DNA of 64,000 nucleotides from CAVRXT01 sp963725655 (GTDB lineage: Bacteria; Acidobacteriota; Terriglobia; Acidiferrales; UBA7541): positions 2,170,001-2,234,000 of the forward strand of contig CAVRYY010000001.1 of the NCBI GenBank assembly GCA_963725655.1. Direction: 5' to 3'. Below the pieces are notes generated by a model. It was not told the origin of the DNA and made no database searches. It worked only from the letters and a program-made list of their open reading frames with translations. Shown here piece after piece: positions 43,750 to 52,831 of this stretch. Position 1 is the first letter of the stretch; every line of letters starts with the position of its first letter. Both the position numbers and the translations under genes were made by a program.

Positions 43750-44508
43750 TCAGTTGTAAAACGTCTCGACCTTGGAGACAAACTCCATGGCGAAGTTATC
43801 CAGACGCGTGGACATACCGCGAATTTTTGTCAGGTAGTGGTTGTAGGCGATAACCGCGGGGATCGCGGCGGCCAGTCCGGCGGCGGTGGTGATCAACGCT
43901 TCGGCGATGCCGGGAGCCACCGCGCGCAGACTGGCGGCGCCAGCGTCTCCCAGTCCTGCGAACGAATCCATTACGCCCCACACCGTACCGAAAAGTCCGA
44001 TGAACGGCGAAACCGAGCCGGTGGTGGCCAACCAGGACATATATCTTTCCAGCCGGCGGATTTCATCGCTGGAGGCTACCCGCATGTTGACGAAGATGGC
44101 TTGGGGGTTCTTGAGTTTGTGCGTCCCACCCTGGGAAGTAGCGCCCTGGGTCTGGGCCTGGGAAAGTTGCGCGTTGAATTCGCGGTATCCCGCTTCGTAC
44201 ACCCGCACTAAGGGCGACGATCCGGCGGCGAGTCGAAGCGTTTGCGGATCGGGAAGGGAACGACTGGACCGGAAAACATCGAGAAGTCTCTTGGTTTGGC
44301 TCTCCACTCTGCTGAACGATGCACTCTTTTGAAAGATGATCGTCCAGGAGACAAAGGAAAGGAAGAGCAGGATGCCCAGTACGCTGCGTGCCACCAGGCC
44401 GGTCTGATCGATCAGTGTATTCAGATGGCCGGAAATGAAGACAGAAGCAAAAAGTAAAATCGTTTCCCCCTTCGTACCATTCGTAGCTGGACAAATCCAA
44501 GCTAGCAC
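43750..44508 (-). CDS. tolQ: MotA/TolQ/ExbB proton channel TolQ
   Basis: A 252-residue inner-membrane protein with three helices: ARSVLGILLFLSFVSWTIIF, then GSVSPFIGLFGTVWGVMDSF and GIAEALITTAAGLAAAIPAVIAYN, the last two with the conserved Thr and Gly of the family. No ATG is near the expected start. GTG at 44508 gives a 16-residue extension before the usual hydrophobic opening. The alternative ATT codon after GGGGGAAACG at about 44462 has a better ribosome-binding site but is non-canonical. tolQ is the first gene of the operon and is divergent from miaB. Confidence 0.9.
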   Translation of the reverse strand: MLAWICPATNGTKGETILLFASVFISGHLNTLIDQTGLVARSVLGILLFLSFVSWTIIFQKSASFSRVESQTKRLLDVFRSSRSLPDPQTLRLAAGSSPLVRVYEAGYREFNAQLSQAQTQGATSQGGTHKLKNPQAIFVNMRVASSDEIRRLERYMSWLATTGSVSPFIGLFGTVWGVMDSFAGLGDAGAASLRAVAPGIAEALITTAAGLAAAIPAVIAYNHYLTKIRGMSTRLDNFAMEFVSKVETFYN

Positions 44509-44664
44509 AGGCCTTAGGAGGGGTCAAACCAATCGGAGAGGGTAGGGAATGTACCCTATGGCGATCAAGACACACGGCGAGGCGTTTCGAGTGCGCCGAA
44601 TTGAGCCTCTTGGCGGCGGCGCTCGGCTGACGCAGCGCGCGCTGTGCTAGAATGAAATTTCCTT

Positions 44665-46077
44665 ATGAGCGATCGAATCGACGTTCCTCTGCGCTCGCTT
44701 CAGCGGCCCGCACCTCCCGCGTTTCCCTTGATCTTCGCCAGCGAGCCGGTCGCGGCGGCGGTGCCGGGAAATGGAAAGTCTTTCTTCATTGAGACGTTCG
44801 GCTGCCAGATGAACGATCACGACTCCGAAAAAGTGATCGGAGTGCTGGTCGGACGGGGCTACCACCGCGTGCCTACCACCGCCGAAGCCGATATGGTGCT
44901 CTACAATACGTGCAGCATTCGCGAAAAGGCGGCGCATAAAGTTTTTTCGCGGCTGGGTGAATTTCGTTTCGGCTCGGAAAGCAAAGTGATCGGAGTACTC
45001 GGTTGTGTGGCGCAGCAGGAAGGCGAAAAGATATTCGAACGCGCGCCGTGGGTGCGCCTGGTGTGCGGCTCGGCTAGCTATTCCAGACTTCCCGAACTGC
45101 TAACGGAAGTGGAAGCCGGCGGGCGCCGCGTGGCGGGGCTGAGTCTGGACACCGAAGAAACTTTCGAAACCGATTTGACCCGCCGCGACAATCCCTACCG
45201 CGCCTATTTGACGATCATCGAAGGCTGCGACTATGCCTGCGCCTACTGCGTGGTGCCGCACACGCGCGGGCCGGAACGCAGCCGAGCCAGTGAGGCGGTG
45301 CTTCGCGAAGTGAAGCAACTCACCGATCTGGGCTATTCCGAAATTCAGTTGTTGGGCCAGACGGTGAATTCCTATCGCGATCCGGGGCCACGCGGCTGGA
45401 ACTTTACCGCCCTGTTGCGTGAGGTCGCCGCTGTGCCGGGAATTCGCCGCGTCCGCTTTACTACATCGCATCCCAATGATTTTCATCGGGAGATCATCGA
45501 GGCCATCGATGAGGTTCCCGCGATCTGCGACCATATTCATCTTCCGGTGCAGGCCGGTTCCGATGCCGTTTTGCAAGCGATGGGCCGCACCTACACTCGC
45601 GATGAATATCTTGAGAAGATTTCCTGGATTCGCGCGGCGCGGCGGCCGATCAGCATCACTTCGGACGTTATTGTGGGATTTCCCGGCGAAAGCGAATCGG
45701 ACTTTGCGCAGACGCTCAGCCTGTTGGACGCGGCGCAGTACGACGGGGTCTATGCGTTCAAATATTCTCCGCGACCGAACACTACCGCGGCGAAGATGCC
45801 CGATCCGATCCCGGAAGAAGAAAAAGAGCGCCGCCTGGCCGTTCTGATGCAGCACCAACGCGAATTGCAGATTCGCCAAAATGAGGCTATCGTCGGCCAA
45901 ACCCATGAGGTTTTCGTGGATGGCCGCCACGAATCCAAGAATCGCTGGGCGGGGAAGACCACCAACAACCGCTTAATAGTTTTTTCTTCGCCGCAAGAGG
46001 CGCTTTTGGGACAATACTTGCAGGTGCAGGTTACGCACGCCGGACCGAACAGCTTCGCAGGCGAACACGTTCTTTGA
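44665..46077 (+). CDS. miaB: tRNA-2-methylthio-N6-dimethylallyladenosine synthase
   Basis: A 470-residue radical SAM methylthiotransferase modifying A37 of tRNAs. The N-terminal UPF0004 domain has Cys at FGCQMN, YNTCSIRE and GVLGCVAQQ, binding one iron-sulfur cluster. The radical SAM cluster is CDYACAYC (about residues 188-195). The C-terminal TRAM domain starts near 400 (VGQTHEVFVDGRH) and ends AGPNSFAGEHVL. ATG at 44665. The first 34 residues are a non-conserved extension. It is transcribed with the downstream DUF151 nuclease. Confidence 0.96.
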   Translation: MSDRIDVPLRSLQRPAPPAFPLIFASEPVAAAVPGNGKSFFIETFGCQMNDHDSEKVIGVLVGRGYHRVPTTAEADMVLYNTCSIREKAAHKVFSRLGEFRFGSESKVIGVLGCVAQQEGEKIFERAPWVRLVCGSASYSRLPELLTEVEAGGRRVAGLSLDTEETFETDLTRRDNPYRAYLTIIEGCDYACAYCVVPHTRGPERSRASEAVLREVKQLTDLGYSEIQLLGQTVNSYRDPGPRGWNFTALLREVAAVPGIRRVRFTTSHPNDFHREIIEAIDEVPAICDHIHLPVQAGSDAVLQAMGRTYTRDEYLEKISWIRAARRPISITSDVIVGFPGESESDFAQTLSLLDAAQYDGVYAFKYSPRPNTTAAKMPDPIPEEEKERRLAVLMQHQRELQIRQNEAIVGQTHEVFVDGRHESKNRWAGKTTNNRLIVFSSPQEALLGQYLQVQVTHAGPNSFAGEHVL

Positions 46078-46093
46078 GTTCGTGGAGGCCATA

Positions 46094-46579
46094 ATGGAGC
46101 TCGAAGTCAAAATTCGCGGCTTGATGATGGACCCGGTCACCAACATGCCGGTGGTCGTGCTGAAGGAAGCGCAAGGCACCGCGGTATTGCCGATCTGGGT
46201 GGGAATCTACGAAGCCAACGCCATCGCCCTGGAAATCGAGAAGGTGCAGACGCCGCGGCCGATGACGCATGACCTGTTGAAGAATGTTTTGCTGGGCCTG
46301 CAAGTGCGGGTGCACAAAGTGGTGGTCTGCGATCTGAAGGAAGACACTTTTTACGCGCTGATCTGGATGGAGCGCGACGGCCAGATGATGTCAGTCGATT
46401 CGCGGCCGAGCGATGCGCTGGCGCTGGCGCTGCGTTTGGATTGCCCGATTTTCGTGGATGACGAAGTGCTGAAGAATTCCCACCAGTCGTCGGCTATCTC
46501 CGAAAAGAGCTCCAATGAAGAGCTGCGCAAGTGGCTCGAGGGCCTGAATGATGAGGACCTTGGCCGCTACAAGATGTAG
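46094..46579 (+). CDS. Bifunctional nuclease family (DUF151) protein
   Basis: A 161-residue protein of the DNase/RNase-like DUF151 family. It starts MELEVKIRGLMMDPVTNMPVVVLK (in pieces), and the core contains LPIWVGIYEANAIALEIE, followed by MTHDLLKNVL and SVDSRPSDALALALRLDCPIFV, the family's D-R-P-S-D-A signature. The C-terminal tail is about 25 residues. ATG 46094 has GGAGG six bases upstream. GTG 46082 is an alternative. It is 16 bases after miaB. Confidence 0.92.
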   Translation: MELEVKIRGLMMDPVTNMPVVVLKEAQGTAVLPIWVGIYEANAIALEIEKVQTPRPMTHDLLKNVLLGLQVRVHKVVVCDLKEDTFYALIWMERDGQMMSVDSRPSDALALALRLDCPIFVDDEVLKNSHQSSAISEKSSNEELRKWLEGLNDEDLGRYKM

Positions 46580-46748
46580 CGGGCTTTTCGGTTCCCGCGT
46601 TGCCCCCGGTCTTTCCCAGCCGAATCGCATTTTGTTCTTGCAGAGTAGGCCCTGATATCGGTACAGTTTGCCTACCTGTAGTGCGCATTCGCCAGGTCGC
46701 AACTACATATTGGCCTGGGCTTGCTGCAGGGAAGGAGCTCGAGCGCGC

Positions 46749-47549
46749 TTGACCTGCGTCCTCGCCGTCGCTAATCAGAAGGGTGGAGTCGGAAAGACCA
46801 CTACCTCCATCAATTTGGCTGCTGCTATTGCCCTTCGCAAAAAACGAACCCTGCTCATCGATCTCGATCCGCAAGCCAACGCCACCATGTCATTTTTCGA
46901 GCCGTCCGATACGCAACCGACGATGTACGACGTCTTCAGCGATCCGGCGGTGCCGCTGGCCAACGTGATTCGCCCCACCAAGGATCCGTGCTTGTGGGTG
47001 GCTTCGGCTCGATTGGCACTGGCCCGGCTCGAACAGCAGTTGGCGGGGCAGTTCGATGCTCCCTTCCGATTGAAGGATGCGATCGCCCCGGTGCTGAAGG
47101 ATTTTGACTACGTGGTGATCGATACGCCGCCGGCGCTGGGCATTCTCACGGTGAACGCCCTGGTCGCTTCGAGCCACCTGCTGGTTCCGATTCAAGCCGC
47201 ATATTTCGCCATCGAAGGCACCGACGACTTGCTGGAAACCTATGGTCGAATTCGGTCTCGCCCGAATCCCGCGCTCAAGATTTTGGGCGTGGTGATCACG
47301 CTATTCGACAAGCGAACCAACATTTCACGCGACACCCACGAGCAGATTCGCGCCGTATTCGGTCCGGCGCTATTCAAAACGCGCATTGGCAAGAATGTCC
47401 GGCTGGAGGAAAGCCCAGCGTACAAGGAAACCATCTTCAGTTTCGCGCCCAAGTCACCCGGCGCCGAAGACTACCGCAAACTCGCACTGGAGGTTATACA
47501 ACGTGTCGAAGAGGATCGGTCTGCCCGTCACTCTCAAGATGCGGCATGA
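46749..47549 (+). CDS. parA: Chromosome-partitioning ATPase ParA
   Basis: A 266-residue Walker-type ATPase driving chromosome segregation. The deviant Walker A is NQKGGVGKTTT (about residues 8-18), Walker A' follows at LIDLDPQANAT, and Walker B is VVIDTPPALG. It ends KLALEVIQRVEEDR. TTG 46749 (LTCVLAVANQKGG) has AAGGAG about 11 bases before it; a frame to 46668 adds 27 unrelated residues. The parB GTG overlaps its 3' end by 46 bases. No parS site (TGTTTCACGTGAAACA) was found by eye. Confidence 0.95.
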   Translation: MTCVLAVANQKGGVGKTTTSINLAAAIALRKKRTLLIDLDPQANATMSFFEPSDTQPTMYDVFSDPAVPLANVIRPTKDPCLWVASARLALARLEQQLAGQFDAPFRLKDAIAPVLKDFDYVVIDTPPALGILTVNALVASSHLLVPIQAAYFAIEGTDDLLETYGRIRSRPNPALKILGVVITLFDKRTNISRDTHEQIRAVFGPALFKTRIGKNVRLEESPAYKETIFSFAPKSPGAEDYRKLALEVIQRVEEDRSARHSQDAA

Positions 47550-48354
47550 CGCTCATTACGTAGAGACGCTCGCTAGCTATAGCGGCGCATCCATCGGGCG
47601 CATGATCCCCGTCGATAAAGTTCGTCCTAACCCCGATCAACCCCGGAAAATGCTCGGCGACCTGCGCGAGCTTACCGACTCGATCCGCGAAAAGGGCGTG
47701 CTTGAGCCTTTGCTGGTCCGCTTCAATCCGCGCGAGGATTCCTATCACATCATCTCCGGCGAGCGCCGCTATCACGCTTCGCGCGCGGCGGGCTTGCACG
47801 AAGTGCCGTGCATCGAGAAGATCGCGGACGACGCGGAAACACTCGAACTCGGCTTGATCGAAAATATTCAGCGCAAAGACTTGACCCCGTTTGAAGAAGC
47901 GGACGGTTTGCAGCGCTTGGCCGATCATTTCGAATACACGCACGACGAAATTGCCAAGAAGATCGGGCGCGCACGTTCATCGGTGACGGAAGTCTTATCA
48001 TTAGGCGTCATTCCGTCCGGGATACGGAATCTGTGCGTGGAACACGGCATCGTCTCGAAATCCCTGCTGCTGCAGATTGCCCGGCAGCCAAACGAAAAGA
48101 AGATGCAGGAGATGGTGGACCGCATCATTCAGGGCGGCCTCACCCGGGACGAAGCTCGGCAGGCCCGCAGAGAGGAAAGCCCATCGACTACGGATCGCCC
48201 CAAGCCGTTCCTGTTCGATTTCCGGCCGCAAGACGACGCGTTCCGGCTGCGCATCCAATTCCGCAAGTCGCAAGTTTCCCGCGAGGAATTGGCGAACATC
48301 CTGCGCGAGATACTTCATGAACTGGAATCCGGATCGGTTTCGTCAGCCGCGTAA
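47503..48354 (+). CDS. parB: Chromosome-partitioning protein ParB
   Basis: A 283-residue CTP-dependent DNA clamp. The N-terminal part has IPVDKVRPNPDQPRK and the ParB/Srx fold with ISGERRYHASRAAGL and ENIQRKDLTPFEEADGL, then the HTH (AKKIGRARSSVTEVL) that binds parS. GTG 47503 has GGAGG nine bases before it, overlaps parA and matches typical N-termini (SKRIGLP). Earlier frames are ignored. It works with ParA in origin segregation, suggesting that the replication origin may lie not far away. Confidence 0.95.
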   Translation: MSKRIGLPVTLKMRHDAHYVETLASYSGASIGRMIPVDKVRPNPDQPRKMLGDLRELTDSIREKGVLEPLLVRFNPREDSYHIISGERRYHASRAAGLHEVPCIEKIADDAETLELGLIENIQRKDLTPFEEADGLQRLADHFEYTHDEIAKKIGRARSSVTEVLSLGVIPSGIRNLCVEHGIVSKSLLLQIARQPNEKKMQEMVDRIIQGGLTRDEARQARREESPSTTDRPKPFLFDFRPQDDAFRLRIQFRKSQVSREELANILREILHELESGSVSSAA

Positions 48355-48448
48355 CGGCGAGAATGCACTTGCGCATGAATCAAGGTCCTATCTGGGTTTG
48401 GGGAAAGAGCGAACGTCTGGCTGCGATCGCTAGTGATCTGTACTAACG

Positions 48449-48778
48449 GTGCTTGAGCTCACTGAAAAACACGTTGCCGCCCTGCATCTGCTCCGCGAGA
48501 ACCACTTCGAAATCGTAGCGTTTCCGATGTACGCGAACCACGTAGGAATCCGCAGGGGCGAGTACGCGCTGCTGCTGGCCGCTGAAGACGACGCGCACTT
48601 TAAGATTTTCGGTGAGCCATCGCTGCTGCTGGGCGAAAATATTTCGGTCCGGGTGAAGCGGGATGGGAAGCAGCTTTTCGTGTGGAAGAAAAATCAAGCG
48701 GAGGCCACGCCCGCGCGCCTGGAAGCACTTTCCCAGTTCCGCGCCGATGTCCTCGGCATTCTCGCCGGCCTCGGTTAG
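48449..48778 (+). CDS. Small conserved-looking hypothetical protein
   Basis: A 109-residue soluble protein starting at GTG 48449. It has an alpha/beta character (VAALHLLRENHFEIVAFPMY, HFKIFGEPSLLLGENISVRVKRDG, KQLFVWKKNQAEATPARL). No motif or membrane segment is seen. It follows parB on the same strand and may be its operon partner. It could be a species-limited protein; I do not recognise a family. Confidence 0.65.
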   Translation: MLELTEKHVAALHLLRENHFEIVAFPMYANHVGIRRGEYALLLAAEDDAHFKIFGEPSLLLGENISVRVKRDGKQLFVWKKNQAEATPARLEALSQFRADVLGILAGLG

Positions 48779-48847
48779 TGCCGTTGAACGTTCGCGCCCG
48801 CGCCGCACGAGTTGATATTCACCAGCCTTTCGACGCAAACTAAACGC

Positions 48848-49864
48848 ATGGACACTATTTACGATTTGCTGTGCATCGGCGCCGGCCCCACCGGCTTAGC
48901 CTGCGCGATCGAAGCCAAACGAGCCGGCCTGCGTCCCTTGGTGGTCGACAAAGGCTGCCTGTGCAATTCGCTCTATCACTATCCGTTCAACATGAAATTC
49001 TTCACCACCGCGGAACGAATGGAAATTGGCGACCTGCCGATGACCGTGGGCGGCGACAAACCCACCCGGATGGAGGCCCTGAAGTATTACCGGAAGACCG
49101 TCGAGCACTTTGATATCGAGCTGCTCCTTTATTCGCACGTAACCGGGATCGACGGCAGTGATGGCGCGTTCCGCGTGTTCACCCGCTCTGCCGCCGGAGA
49201 GAGAATCGTGCATGCCCGGAAGCTAGTAGTAGCCACCGGCTACTACGACCGCCCGAATTTGCTGGGTGTCCCCGGCGAGGATTTACCCTTTGTTTCGCAT
49301 TACTTCACCGACCCGCATCCCTTCTGGCGGCTGGAGGTGGTGGTAATCGGCGCGAAAAACTCCGCGGCAGAGGCGGCGTTGGATCTGTTTCGTGGTGGCG
49401 CGAGCGTAACTCTAGTTCATCGCGGCGCGGCGGTAGGGAAGTCCCTGAAATACTGGGTAAAGCCGGACATTGAGAACCGCATCAGCGCCGGCGAGATTCG
49501 CGCGATGTTTAACACCGAGGTGCTGGGTTTCGAGCCGGGAACGGTTCGAGTCCGCAACGCCGACGGCGAACAGACCCTGCCTGCGGCAAAGGTTTTCGCG
49601 ATGACCGGCTACCATCCCGATTTTTCGTTTCTGGAAAAGCTGGGCGTCCACCTCGATCCAGTCTCTCGCCGCCCCACCTGCGATCCAATCTCCCTGGAGA
49701 GCAACGTCCCGGGCCTCTACGTCGCTGGAGTGGTGGTAGGCGGCCTCTTCACCGGAGAAATTTTCATAGAAAACGGGCGCTTCCACGGCAAGCAAATCAT
49801 CTCCCACCTCACCGGGAAGCACGACCCATTAGGTCCTGCGCCGGTCAGTCCCCCGGGTGAGTAG
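48848..49864 (+). CDS. ypdA: YpdA-type NAD(P)-binding thiol-disulfide reductase
   Basis: A 338-residue flavoprotein of the bacillithiol-disulfide reductase (Bdr/YpdA) group. FAD motif: LCIGAGPTGLACAIEAKRAG (about residues 8-27), then a Cys pair in DKGCLCNSLYHYP as in YpdA. A second dinucleotide-binding motif is VVVIGAKNSAAEAALDL (about 167-183). It ends SNVPGLYVAGVVVGGLFTGEIF, the FAD-binding tail. It should recycle a low-molecular-weight thiol, although the thiol in this organism is inferred, not shown. Bacillithiol synthesis is known in some Acidobacteria; no bsh genes are in the window. Confidence 0.85.
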   Translation: MDTIYDLLCIGAGPTGLACAIEAKRAGLRPLVVDKGCLCNSLYHYPFNMKFFTTAERMEIGDLPMTVGGDKPTRMEALKYYRKTVEHFDIELLLYSHVTGIDGSDGAFRVFTRSAAGERIVHARKLVVATGYYDRPNLLGVPGEDLPFVSHYFTDPHPFWRLEVVVIGAKNSAAEAALDLFRGGASVTLVHRGAAVGKSLKYWVKPDIENRISAGEIRAMFNTEVLGFEPGTVRVRNADGEQTLPAAKVFAMTGYHPDFSFLEKLGVHLDPVSRRPTCDPISLESNVPGLYVAGVVVGGLFTGEIFIENGRFHGKQIISHLTGKHDPLGPAPVSPPGE

Positions 49865-49921
49865 AAAGCGTCGCCACGCTCGCACTCCGCCTGCTGACGA
49901 GAGCAGTGGTCGGGCAGGGCG

Positions 49922-49965
49922 TTGACAGCCCGTTACGGCGTCGACTACACCGAACCATATGGTTC
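49922..49965 (+). promoter_or_regulatory. Promoter and palindromic operator over the ArsR start codon
   Basis: TTGACA (49922-49927), an 18-base spacer and TACACC (49946-49951) resemble a promoter. The perfect palindrome GAACCATATGGTTC (49952-49965) follows immediately and contains the ATG at 49959. Transcription would begin at about the ATG, so the mRNA would be leaderless, and the palindrome is a natural operator for the ArsR protein itself. Confidence 0.55.
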
Positions 49966-50303
49966 AGTATCAGCGAGCGACTAACCTCGACCGCGTGGCC
50001 GCAGCCATTTCCGATCCCACTCGCCGCGCCATCATCGAGCGGCTTGCACGCGGGCCGGCGCACATTTCCGCGGTCGCTGAGCCTTTCTCGATGTCGCTGA
50101 CCGGATTTTGCAAACGCGTGAGATTGATCGAGCGCGCTGGGCTTGTCCGGCGCAAACGCCACGGCCGCAACAACGTCCTGGAGTTGTTCCCGGAACCGCT
50201 GCGTGATGTAGCCAAGTGGGTGAAGCGATACGAGCAGTTTTGGAATGCCCGTCTGGATCGACTACAACGATTCTTTGCCGATAAAAAGGAGAGATCACGA
50301 TGA
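49959..50303 (+). CDS. ArsR-family transcriptional regulator
   Basis: A 114-residue winged-helix repressor of the sub-group paired with SRPBCC proteins. It has LDRVAAAISDPTRRAIIERLARGPAHISAVAEPFSMSLTGFCKRVRLIERAGLVRRKRHGR in pieces (about residues 9-68), including the wing R/K run. No metal-binding Cys pattern is visible, unlike metal-sensing ArsR. It overlaps the downstream SRPBCC gene by a few bases (ATG 50300 within its 3' end). Its start codon is covered by a palindrome (see the promoter entry), suggesting autorepression. Confidence 0.92.
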   Translation: MVQYQRATNLDRVAAAISDPTRRAIIERLARGPAHISAVAEPFSMSLTGFCKRVRLIERAGLVRRKRHGRNNVLELFPEPLRDVAKWVKRYEQFWNARLDRLQRFFADKKERSR

Positions 50304-50737
50304 AGCTTCATGACATCACCGTCACCCGCAGGATTCCCGCGTCAGCCGAGAAGGTCTTTGACGTCTGGATCGATCCGAAAAGTCCTGGTGGACCGTGGTT
50401 CGGAGCCGAGCGCGTGATTCTGAATCCAGTTGTAGACGGCCTCTTTTACCATGCGGTAAAACACGAAGGCCGCACTTGGGCGCACTACGGACGCTTCGTG
50501 CAGATCGATCGGCCTCGCCGCGTCGAGTACACGTGGATGTCCGAGGGCACCAAGGGCGCCGAATCCATCGTGACTGTCACCATGGAGTCACGAGGGGACG
50601 AGACCGAAGTCACACTGCACCACTCCGGCGTTCCAGACGACGACATGGGGCGCAAGCACAAGGAAGGGTGGACATGGGTCTTGTCTGCTCTCGCTGAAGT
50701 GTTCGCTTCGCGGAAATCGGCTTCGTCCTCAGACTAG
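50300..50737 (+). CDS. SRPBCC (AHSA1-like) domain protein
   Basis: A 145-residue START/Bet v1-like protein. KLHDITVTRRIPASAEKVFDVWIDPKSPGGPWFGAERV (in pieces) and EGWTWVLSALAEVF near the end match the activator-of-Hsp90-ATPase-1-like branch. Members bind small hydrophobic ligands. It is translationally coupled to the ArsR gene (overlap 50300-50303). Role unknown; the pair is typical of uncharacterised ArsR-SRPBCC operons. Confidence 0.9.
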   Translation: MKLHDITVTRRIPASAEKVFDVWIDPKSPGGPWFGAERVILNPVVDGLFYHAVKHEGRTWAHYGRFVQIDRPRRVEYTWMSEGTKGAESIVTVTMESRGDETEVTLHHSGVPDDDMGRKHKEGWTWVLSALAEVFASRKSASSSD

Positions 50738-50789
50738 GCCAGCGAGAAGCGCGTTGGTTGTGGACGCTGTGTCGGGCGCCCCGATTCAG

Positions 50790-51164
50790 TCACTTCGAGG
50801 TCGTTGTCTTGTGGAGCGCGTAGTCGCTCGCGCCCATCAGATGTAGGGATACATAAGGCTCCTGGCCGATGACCCAACTGTCGTGGCCGGGCCCGATGTA
50901 GAAGACGTCGCCCTGTCGCATTTCGATGACGCGGCCATCATCCATGGCAGCGGTGGCGCATCCTGAAATGACCAATCCGACGTGCTCTACGTCGCAGCTT
51001 TTCTTCCCGAGCGCCTGGCCCACATCGACCGACCATTTCCAGCCAGGCTCATAGGTTGCTCGGCCAATCGTCATTCCGCCGATGTGGAGTAATTCGAATT
51101 TGCCCTTATCGAAAATACGGACTTCGTCAGGGTTGTCAAACCTCTTGAGTTCGACGTCAAGCAC
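50790..51164 (-). CDS. Cupin-domain protein
   Basis: A 124-residue single-domain cupin. It has an N-terminal part (LKRFDNPDEVRIFDKGKFELLHIGG) and the cupin barrel, with AAMDDGRVIEMRQGDVFYIGPGHDSWVIGQEP in pieces, holding a His but not a full H-x-H...H set, so metal binding is uncertain. Start GTG 51164 has AGGAGG about seven bases before it. It is convergent with the SRPBCC gene. No substrate is evident. Confidence 0.85.
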   Translation of the reverse strand: MLDVELKRFDNPDEVRIFDKGKFELLHIGGMTIGRATYEPGWKWSVDVGQALGKKSCDVEHVGLVISGCATAAMDDGRVIEMRQGDVFYIGPGHDSWVIGQEPYVSLHLMGASDYALHKTTTSK

Positions 51165-51283
51165 AGCCGCCTCCTGGGGTTGCCATGTTCTTTCGACCGG
51201 CCCGAATTATCCGAACCGGTAGTGTTGCGACCACTTATTCGCGCCGAGTTCTTACGCTTCGAGCGCGTCACCGCAGGGCGTTT

Positions 51284-52831
51284 TTATGTGGCCGCGGGCG
51301 TCAGTTTTCGCGCGTCCAGATACGACGCGATCGCCGTCGCGCTGCCGTTGGCATCTGCCGCAAGGCCTACGTAGCCGTCAGGCCGCACGAGATACGGGGC
51401 ATCGCGCCGCAAGCCGATTCGGCGCATCTCTGGACTCCATCGAAACGTGTGCAGCGGCAACTTTCGCCGATCACACATCGTCCGGAGCTCGGGCGCGGCG
51501 TCGCCATATACGTGCACCTGCCAGTCGAGCGAAGTCAGCGGCGAGAAGTTGTCTCCATTTCCACCGTCGAGCTCCGCCTTTACCCAGGGCAAACGATCAC
51601 CGCCCAGAACCGTTCCTGCGCGTCCCTCACTCAAGCTGCTCCCGCGATAGTTCACCGCAGTTTGTGAGACCATGCGAAAGATGAAGTGTCGCACCGTGGC
51701 GAGCGCGAAGAAAAGCGGGAATAGGACCGGCACGATGTGCAGTCGCACTAGCCGCGCGATAGCGCTGCTGCTCGTCACGCCGGTAAAGGCGCGATCGGTC
51801 GTAGCAACCAAGCGCCGGGCGAAGGCGATTCGCTCCGGCTCATAGCTCTCCAGGAGCGCCGGATCCGCGCGTCCATGTAGCACGGCGGCAAGTTTCCACG
51901 CGAGGTTGACCGCGTCGCCGATGCCGGTATTCATGCCTTGTCCACCGACGGGACTATGGATGTGTGCGGCGTCGCCGAGCAGAAAGGCACGGCCCCGACG
52001 GAAGTGATTGGCAACCCGATGGTGCACGCGGTAGGTCGAGAACCAGTTCACACGTTCGACGTCGATGCGCATCCGCTCGATCACGCTCTTGCTTACGTCG
52101 TTCCACGACAGGTTCTCGTGTAGCGATTCGGCTTCCTGGCGCACCGTGCCGACCAGCCGAGCGCGCCCCTCGTCCTTCAACGGGAATACCGCTAGAAAGT
52201 CGGTCGCGTCCAGAGCGACGTGAAGGTCGCCGTTCATCGTAGGTCCGGTCCCCTCCACGTCGGCGACATAGAAGAGATGGTCATACGCTCCGCCGGGGAA
52301 GCCGATCTTCAGCGTATCGCGCACAATGGAATGCGCACCGTCGCATCCTGCGATGTACGCGGCCTCGCATGTTTCCTCGGTTCCGTCCGGCCGCTTCAGG
52401 TGGGCGCGTACTCCGTCCGCTGTGTCCTCGAAGGCGCGAAGCTCCACTCGCCGTTCAACTTGGACGCCTGCCTCCGTTAGCCGGTCGACGAGTAGCCGCT
52501 CGTGCTCGTCTTGCGGAAAGATCAGCACGTAAGGAAAAGGGCTGAGCCCCGCGCCCATGTCGGCGAAAACGGCGCGGGCCATACTCTTGCCGGCCACCCA
52601 GAGATTTGCGGCGACGGCTTTTCGGCCACGGTCCACAACCGCCCCAGCGATGCCGATCTGGCGGTAGAGCTCGAGCGTGCGTGCTTGTACGGCCACTGCG
52701 CGCGACGTGGTCCCCGGCTCCGCAGTCTTGTCGATAATCCGCACGCGCACACCAAGCCGTGTGAGCCACAGGGCCAAAACCAGCCCGGTTGGCCCTGCGC
52801 CGACAATCAGGACATCGATGTCGTCAGTCAA
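51284..52831 (-). CDS. FAD-dependent aromatic monooxygenase (PheA/TetX-like)
   Basis: A 515-residue flavoprotein hydroxylase. The FAD motif is DVLIVGAGPTGLVLALWLTRLGVRVRI (in pieces at about 5-30), then the RAVAVQARTLELY region, DGAHSIVRDTL (about 165), and GDAAHIHSPVGGQGMNTGIGDAVNLAWKL (about 280-308). These place it with the phenol/PheA/TetX FAD_binding_3 monooxygenases; substrate unknown. A frame to 53143 exists, but TTG at 52831 begins a conserved start and has GAGG nine bases upstream. The DNA from 52832 to 53780 beyond it is non-coding. Confidence 0.86.
   Translation of the reverse strand: MTDDIDVLIVGAGPTGLVLALWLTRLGVRVRIIDKTAEPGTTSRAVAVQARTLELYRQIGIAGAVVDRGRKAVAANLWVAGKSMARAVFADMGAGLSPFPYVLIFPQDEHERLLVDRLTEAGVQVERRVELRAFEDTADGVRAHLKRPDGTEETCEAAYIAGCDGAHSIVRDTLKIGFPGGAYDHLFYVADVEGTGPTMNGDLHVALDATDFLAVFPLKDEGRARLVGTVRQEAESLHENLSWNDVSKSVIERMRIDVERVNWFSTYRVHHRVANHFRRGRAFLLGDAAHIHSPVGGQGMNTGIGDAVNLAWKLAAVLHGRADPALLESYEPERIAFARRLVATTDRAFTGVTSSSAIARLVRLHIVPVLFPLFFALATVRHFIFRMVSQTAVNYRGSSLSEGRAGTVLGGDRLPWVKAELDGGNGDNFSPLTSLDWQVHVYGDAAPELRTMCDRRKLPLHTFRWSPEMRRIGLRRDAPYLVRPDGYVGLAADANGSATAIASYLDARKLTPAAT

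Noticed and set aside
46749..48354. parS site near parA-parB
   Set aside because: No copy of TGTTTCACGTGAAACA, or a close variant, was seen by eye; only a weak TTTCACGCG occurs in parA.
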